From positions 1-9,845 of the forward strand of contig DASSKF010000258.1 in NCBI GenBank assembly GCA_035690725.1: a DNA stretch of 9,845 nucleotides, read 5' to 3'. A model generated the notes under the pieces. It worked only from the letters and a program-made list of their open reading frames with translations. It did not search any database and was not told the origin of the DNA. This document shows positions 6,635 through 9,845 of the stretch, piece after piece. This DNA comes from DASSKF01 sp035690725. GTDB lineage: Bacteria; Actinomycetota; Actinomycetes; Actinomycetales; Dermatophilaceae. A program made the position numbers and the translations under genes. The first letter of the stretch is position 1, and each line of letters starts with the position of its first letter.

Positions 6635-6660
6635 TCTGACCGAGCGGGCCCCTTCTCGGG
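6629..6660 (+). repeat. Tandem repeat, copy 2
   Basis: Second unit, differing from copy 1 at four positions: the triplet 6650-6652 is CCC instead of GAG, and 6658 is G instead of A. The last change turns an A-T pair of the end stem into a G-U pair in RNA, so the CTGAGA/TCTCGG end pairing is kept. Confidence 0.85.
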
Positions 6661-6700
6661 ACGCACCCGGGCCGGCACCAGCGCGGCGCCGGCGCGCGCA

Positions 6701-6706
6701 TAGGGT
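6701..6706 (+). promoter_or_regulatory. -10 box for leaderless MetE-like mRNA
   Basis: TAGGGT fits TAnnnT and ends 7 bases before GTG 6714, with no ribosome binding site in between other than a short G run. Same layout as the desulfurase promoter. No convincing -35 box is seen. Confidence 0.5.
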
Positions 6707-6713
6707 CGGGGCC

Positions 6714-7718
6714 GTGGCTGACACCTGCACGGCGACCGGCATCGGCTCCTGGCCCGGCGACGACGTCCGGGCCGCGCTCGCGACGGTGCGCGACCTGCTC
6801 GCCGACGACCACCTGCCCTACCTGCCCGAGCTGCCCGACCGTGGCCCGGGCGCCGACCTCGTCGGGCGGGGCGCCGCCCTCCTCGTCGACCTTCCGGTCG
6901 ACCTGCAGCCCTTCGGCTGGCGCTTCGTCGACCGCCCGGGCCGCGACCTGGAACGCAGCCGCGCCTTCCTGCGCCAGGACCTCGACGAGCTCGCCGAGGC
7001 GTTCGACGGCTACGCCGGCATCCTCAAGGTGCAGGCGGCCGGCGCGTGGACCCTCGCCGCTTCGATCGAGCTGCAGCGCGGGGAGCGGGCGCTCGTCGAC
7101 CCCGGTGCGTGCCGCGACCTCGTCGGCTCATTGGCCGAGGGCCTGCGCGACCACCTGGGCACGGTGGCGAGGCTGGTCCCGGGGGCGCGGGTCGTCATCC
7201 AGCTCGACGAGCCGTCGCTGCCCGCGGTCCTGGCCGGCCGGCTGCCGACGGCGTCGGGCTACGGGCGCGTGCCGGCGGTGGACCCGTCCGTGGCCGCGGA
7301 CGGGCTGCGCACCGTGCTGGCGGCCGCCTCCGAGGCCGAGCGAACCGTCGTCCACTGCTGCGCGCCGACGCCCCCGCTGCCGCTGCTGCGCTCCACCGGT
7401 GCCGACGCCCTCGCCGTCGACACGACCCGGCTCGACCCTCGCGGGTGGGAGTCGGTCGCCGCCACCATCGAGTCCGGCACTGACGTCTGGCTCGGGGTGC
7501 TGGACACGGCGGCCGGCGAGCTGCCAGCGGACAGCGAGCTCGTGCGCCGGATCCGTCACTCCTGGGCCGAGGTCGGTATGCCGGCCGCCCAGCTGGGCGA
7601 GCGCATCCTCACACCGGCCTGCGGGCTGGCGTCCGCGACCGTCGAGGGTGCGCGTCGCAGCCAGCGGCTGGTGCGCGACGTTGCCCGGGCGCTCGCGGAG
7701 GACGCGGCCGGGTCCTGA
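6714..7718 (+). CDS. MetE C-terminal-like zinc methyltransferase (stand-alone)
   Basis: Protein of 334 residues related to the C-terminal catalytic half of cobalamin-independent methionine synthase (MetE, about 750 residues); the N-terminal folate-binding half is absent. It opens with TGIGSWPGDDV and YLPELPDRGPGADLVGRG, blocks typical of this small actinobacterial family. Candidate zinc ligands are H214 and C216 (VVHCCAP, the HxC motif), D236 in VDTTR where MetE has Glu, and C303 in TPACGL. QLDEPSLP matches the family block that contacts substrate. It may methylate homocysteine or another thiol from a donor other than polyglutamyl methyl-folate; the true reaction is unknown. Equivalent in position and length to M. 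tuberculosis Rv3015c, upstream of ligA. The GTG start at 6714 follows a TAGGGT box, suggesting leaderless translation. Family is secure, substrate is not. Confidence 0.85.
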   Translation: MADTCTATGIGSWPGDDVRAALATVRDLLADDHLPYLPELPDRGPGADLVGRGAALLVDLPVDLQPFGWRFVDRPGRDLERSRAFLRQDLDELAEAFDGYAGILKVQAAGAWTLAASIELQRGERALVDPGACRDLVGSLAEGLRDHLGTVARLVPGARVVIQLDEPSLPAVLAGRLPTASGYGRVPAVDPSVAADGLRTVLAAASEAERTVVHCCAPTPPLPLLRSTGADALAVDTTRLDPRGWESVAATIESGTDVWLGVLDTAAGELPADSELVRRIRHSWAEVGMPAAQLGERILTPACGLASATVEGARRSQRLVRDVARALAEDAAGS

Positions 7719-7729
7719 GACGCGGGACC

Positions 7730-7760
7730 GGCGGCCCTCCGTTCGGCACCGGAGGTCGCC
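7730..7760 (+). terminator. Terminator-like hairpin after the MetE-like gene
   Basis: CCTCCG 7736-7741 pairs with CGGAGG 7750-7755 around an 8-base loop; beyond a small internal loop, GGCG 7730-7733 pairs with CGCC 7757-7760. It begins 12 bases after the stop codon. No T-run follows. Confidence 0.5.
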
Positions 7761-7770
7761 CCGGCCGCCG

Positions 7771-7824
7771 ACCTGAGGTGGCTCGTCCGCGCATCTGAGG
7801 TAGCGGCGCCGAATCTGAGGTGCC
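7771..7824 (+). repeat. Three phased CTGAGGT direct repeats upstream of the transporter
   Basis: The cores CTGAGGTGGC (7773-7782), CTGAGGTAGC (7795-7804) and CTGAGGTGCC (7815-7824) begin 22 and 20 bases apart, close to two helical turns each. Copies 2 and 3 also share the preceding AT, giving ATCTGAGGT. They lie 78-129 bases before the transporter start and just upstream of a weak -10-like CATGAT (7843-7848). Layout suggests operator sites for a dimeric or oligomeric regulator, but no regulator gene is present in the window. Confidence 0.6.
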
Positions 7825-7856
7825 GGAGGCCGTTCCGCAGGGCATGATCGCCGGAC

Positions 7857-7864
7857 GAGGAGGG
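7857..7864 (+). promoter_or_regulatory. Strong ribosome binding site far upstream of the transporter
   Basis: GAGGAGGG is the best Shine-Dalgarno match in this spacer but lies 37 bases before ATG 7902, too far to serve it directly. It could serve a short leader reading frame that ends on the transporter start codon. Confidence 0.5.
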
Positions 7865-7866
7865 TT

Positions 7867-7905
7867 GTGCTGCACGTGAACACGCTGACGGGAACGACCC
7901 GATGA
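7867..7905 (+). other. Possible 12-codon leader peptide overlapping the transporter start
   Basis: From GTG 7867 the frame reads MLHVNTLTGTTR and stops at TGA 7903-7905, overlapping ATG 7902 as ATGA. A GTG at 7876 would give a 9-residue version. Neither start is ideally placed: 7867 is only 2 bases after GAGGAGGG and 7876 is 11 bases after it. If translated, it would couple ribosomes to the transporter gene. Chance is a real alternative for a frame this short. Confidence 0.3.
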
Positions 7906-8906
7906 CCACCACCGCGCCGACCACCTCGGCACCTGCTGCGCCCTCGGCCGCGCGTGTCCCGTGGCAGGTGAAATTCCTTGCACTGGCGCTGATCTGGGGC
8001 TCCAGCTTCCTGCTGATCAAGTTCGGCCTGCGCAGCCTGGCCCCGCTGCAGCTGGCCGCCCTTCGGGTGCTGTCCGGCGCGGCGGTGCTGATGACCGTGC
8101 TGCTGATCGCCCGCGAGCACCTGCCGCGCGGCGCACGCACCTGGCGGCACCTGGCGGTCAGCGGCTTCTTCGTCGCCACGCTGCCGTGGACGCTGTTCGC
8201 GCTCGCCGAGGAGCGGGTCAGCTCCGCGCTCGCGGGCATCGGCAACGCCACCACCCCGATGGCGGCCGTGCTCTTCACGCTCCTGCTCATCCCGGCCGAG
8301 CGGGTGGCCGCGCGCAAGGTCATCGGCGTGCTCGTCGGGTTCGTCGGGGTGCTGGTGATCATGGAGCCGTGGGCCTCGGCGAGCCGCCCCGACCTGCTCG
8401 GCTTCGGCATGACCGTGCTGGCCGGGGCGTCGTACGGGCTGGGCTGGACCTACGCGCGCCGCCACCTCACCGGCGGCGACCTGACCGGCCTGATGGCGCC
8501 CGCCGGGCAGCTGCTCGCCGCGTCCGCCCAAGTCGTGCTCGTGGTGATGGGCTGGTGGCTCTGGCACGCGGACACCGTCGCCGCGCCCTGGTCGACCACA
8601 CCGGCGGCCACGGGCCCGTCCTGGCTCCCGGTCCTCGCCGTCCTCGTGCTCGGCGTCATCGGCACCGGCTTCGCCACGGCGATGCAGTATGACGTGGTGC
8701 GGGCGGCCGGGTCGACGGTCGCCACCAGCGTGACCTACCTGATCCCCGTGGTGTCGGTGGCGCTCGGGATGGTGGTGCTGCACGAGCGGCTGGGTCTCGC
8801 GCAGGTGGTCGGTGCGCTGGTCGTGCTCGGCGCCGCGGCCGTGATCGGGCTGCCCGCCCGGCGGCAGCGCACACAGGTGACCTTGCGCCGCCCACGGCGC
8901 ACCTGA
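7902..8906 (+). CDS. EamA/DMT-family transporter
   Basis: Integral membrane protein of 334 residues with two EamA repeats and about ten predicted membrane segments. The first repeat opens with LALALIWGSSFLLIKFGL after an Ala/Thr/Pro-rich cytoplasmic start, and contains LAALRVLSGA and ERVSSALAGIGNATTPMAA, which are typical of the family. The second repeat runs from about residue 165 and ends in VVVLHERLGLAQVVGALVVLGAAAVIG, where the glutamate-containing loop before the last segment is characteristic. A basic tail follows. Family members export metabolites such as amino acids or other small solutes; the substrate here cannot be told. ATG 7902 has only a weak GGGA site 8 bases upstream; a stronger ribosome binding site further up and an ATGA overlap with a short frame suggest coupled translation. 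The gene appears inserted between the MetE-like gene and ligA relative to M. tuberculosis, and has its own spacer with phased repeats. Confidence 0.92.
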   Translation: MTTTAPTTSAPAAPSAARVPWQVKFLALALIWGSSFLLIKFGLRSLAPLQLAALRVLSGAAVLMTVLLIAREHLPRGARTWRHLAVSGFFVATLPWTLFALAEERVSSALAGIGNATTPMAAVLFTLLLIPAERVAARKVIGVLVGFVGVLVIMEPWASASRPDLLGFGMTVLAGASYGLGWTYARRHLTGGDLTGLMAPAGQLLAASAQVVLVVMGWWLWHADTVAAPWSTTPAATGPSWLPVLAVLVLGVIGTGFATAMQYDVVRAAGSTVATSVTYLIPVVSVALGMVVLHERLGLAQVVGALVVLGAAAVIGLPARRQRTQVTLRRPRRT

Positions 8907-8926
8907 GCGGTGTCGGGGCGGTGCGG

Positions 8927-8932
8927 CAGGAT
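8927..8932 (+). promoter_or_regulatory. Candidate -10 box for ligA
   Basis: CAGGAT, one base off TAnnnT, ends 6 bases before GTG 8939. The same stretch (GCAGGATGAGG) could instead act as a poor ribosome binding site, and the transporter stop is only 32 bases upstream, so read-through is also possible. Confidence 0.35.
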
Positions 8933-8938
8933 GAGGCC

Positions 8939-9845
8939 GTGAGCGACGCAGACACCGACGTCCCCGAGAGCGGCGCGGCCACCGAGGAGCTGCCCAGCGC
9001 ACCGGACGAGGCGCGCCGGGAGTGGACGCAGCTGGCCGAGGACGTCCGCGAGCACCAGTTCGCCTACTACGTGCGTGACGCGCCGACGGTCAGCGACGCC
9101 GAGTTCGACGAGCTGTTCCGTCGGCTGCAGGGCCTGGAGGAGCAGTTCCCGGAGTTGCGCAGCCCGGACAGCCCGACGCAGCAGGTGGGCGGGACCTGGT
9201 CCACGGAGTTCACGGCGGTCGACCACCTGGAGCGGATGCTCAGCCTGGACAACGTGTTCAGCGTCGAGGACCTGCAGGCGTGGGACGCGCGCGTGCGCCG
9301 CGAGCTGGGAGAGGTGCCGTTCCACTACCTGTGCGAGCTGAAGATCGACGGCCTGGCGGTGAACCTGCTCTACGAGGACGGCCGCCTGGTGCGGGCCGCG
9401 ACCCGCGGCGACGGGCGCACCGGTGAGGACATCACCCATAACGTGCGCACCATCGAGGGCATCCCGCACCAGCTGCACACCAACGGGGACGTGCCGCTGC
9501 CGGGCACCTTGGAGGTGCGCGGGGAGGTGTTCTTCCCGGTCGAGGCGTTCGCCGAGCTCAACGCCTCCCTGGTGGAGTCCGGCAAGTCGCCGTTCGCCAA
9601 CCCCCGCAACGCCGCTGCCGGGTCGCTGCGGCAGAAGGACTCCTCCATCACCGCGCAGCGCCCGCTCTCCTTCTGGACGTACGGCGTCGGCGTGCACGAA
9701 GGAGCCGCACTCAAGACGCACTGGCAGACGCTGCAGTGGCTGAAGCAGCACGGATTCCCGATCAACCCGTTCGCCGAGCGCCTCGAGACGATCGCCGATG
9801 TCGCAAAGGCGTGCGCCGCCTGGGAGCGGCGCCGCGCCGAGCTCG
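8939..9845 (+). CDS. ligA: NAD-dependent DNA ligase LigA, 3' part beyond the window
   Basis: Replicative ligase that seals nicks between Okazaki fragments and in repair, using NAD. The first 302 codons are visible of the usual 670-700; the OB fold, zinc finger, helix-hairpin-helix and BRCT parts lie outside. Residues about 25-80 form the NAD-binding Ia region (HQFAYYVRDAP, SDAEFDELFRRL, DSPTQQVGG). The adenylation domain holds ELKIDGLAV with the nucleophile K135 (E. coli K115), TRGDGRTGED (155-164), LEVRGEVFF with E196, and NPRNAAAGSLRQKD starting at N221. The acidic extension of about 20 residues before the Ia domain is longer than in E. coli. GTG 8939 is chosen because a CAGGAT box is placed for leaderless expression and the frame upstream lacks a better start. 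Context matches M. tuberculosis Rv3014c. The gene is essential in most bacteria. Confidence 0.97.
   Translation, partial: MSDADTDVPESGAATEELPSAPDEARREWTQLAEDVREHQFAYYVRDAPTVSDAEFDELFRRLQGLEEQFPELRSPDSPTQQVGGTWSTEFTAVDHLERMLSLDNVFSVEDLQAWDARVRRELGEVPFHYLCELKIDGLAVNLLYEDGRLVRAATRGDGRTGEDITHNVRTIEGIPHQLHTNGDVPLPGTLEVRGEVFFPVEAFAELNASLVESGKSPFANPRNAAAGSLRQKDSSITAQRPLSFWTYGVGVHEGAALKTHWQTLQWLKQHGFPINPFAERLETIADVAKACAAWERRRAEL

Noticed and set aside
6670..6700. GCCGGC palindromes before the MetE-like gene as an operator
   Set aside because: Short GC palindromes are frequent at this base composition and no further symmetry is present.
5226..6812. Long minus-strand open frame of 528 codons opposite iscS and mnmA
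   Set aside because: Shadow of well-supported genes; the translation shows no family blocks.
7128..9002. Long minus-strand open frame of 624 codons
   Set aside because: It crosses three plus-strand genes, has a low-complexity Arg/His/Gly/Pro-rich translation and no recognisable motif; long antisense frames are expected at this GC content.

Overview
This is a very GC-rich, densely coding actinobacterial chromosome segment. The taxon is inferred from composition, GTG starts, TAnnnT -10 boxes set 6-7 bases before start codons (leaderless pattern), an F420-type oxidoreductase remnant, and gene order. The order etfB-etfA ... cysteine desulfurase-mnmA ... MetE-like protein ... ligA resembles the Mycobacterium tuberculosis Rv3029c-Rv3014c neighbourhood (fixA, fixB, iscS, trmU, Rv3015c, ligA). 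A Geodermatophilales-type actinomycete is my best guess, but the window does not prove it. Everything visible is chromosomal housekeeping; I see no CRISPR array, tRNA, rRNA, transposase, phage or defence gene.

Layout. 1-1614: the two electron transfer flavoprotein subunits (etfB lacks its 5' end at the window edge), a flavin electron carrier operon. 1615-1836: a 222-base spacer holding two mutually exclusive GC hairpins, then a perfect 11-bp hairpin whose 3' arm runs into the ribosome binding site of the next gene. 1837-3390: a secreted SpoIID/LytB-domain cell-wall protein with a C-terminal peptidoglycan-binding domain. 3430-4170 (minus strand): a decayed F420-dependent LLM-class oxidoreductase, cut at its 5' end and carrying an internal deletion. 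4255-6581: cysteine desulfurase and the tRNA 2-thiouridylase MnmA, translationally coupled, so sulfur taken from cysteine can be passed to tRNA wobble uridine. 6582-6713: a tandem 32-base repeat with a strong interlocking hairpin, followed by a leaderless promoter. 6714-7718: a stand-alone MetE C-terminal-like zinc methyltransferase. 7719-7901: a terminator-like hairpin, three phased CTGAGGT direct repeats and a possible leader peptide. 7902-8906: an EamA/DMT-family transporter. 8939-end: the 5' part of NAD-dependent DNA ligase (ligA), through most of the adenylation domain.

I do not find a clearly new multi-gene system. The signals most worth a second look are non-coding: the phased repeats and possible leader peptide before the transporter, the repeat/hairpin element after mnmA, the hairpin that touches the SpoIID-family ribosome binding site, and the doubly deleted oxidoreductase pseudogene beside the cysteine desulfurase promoter.
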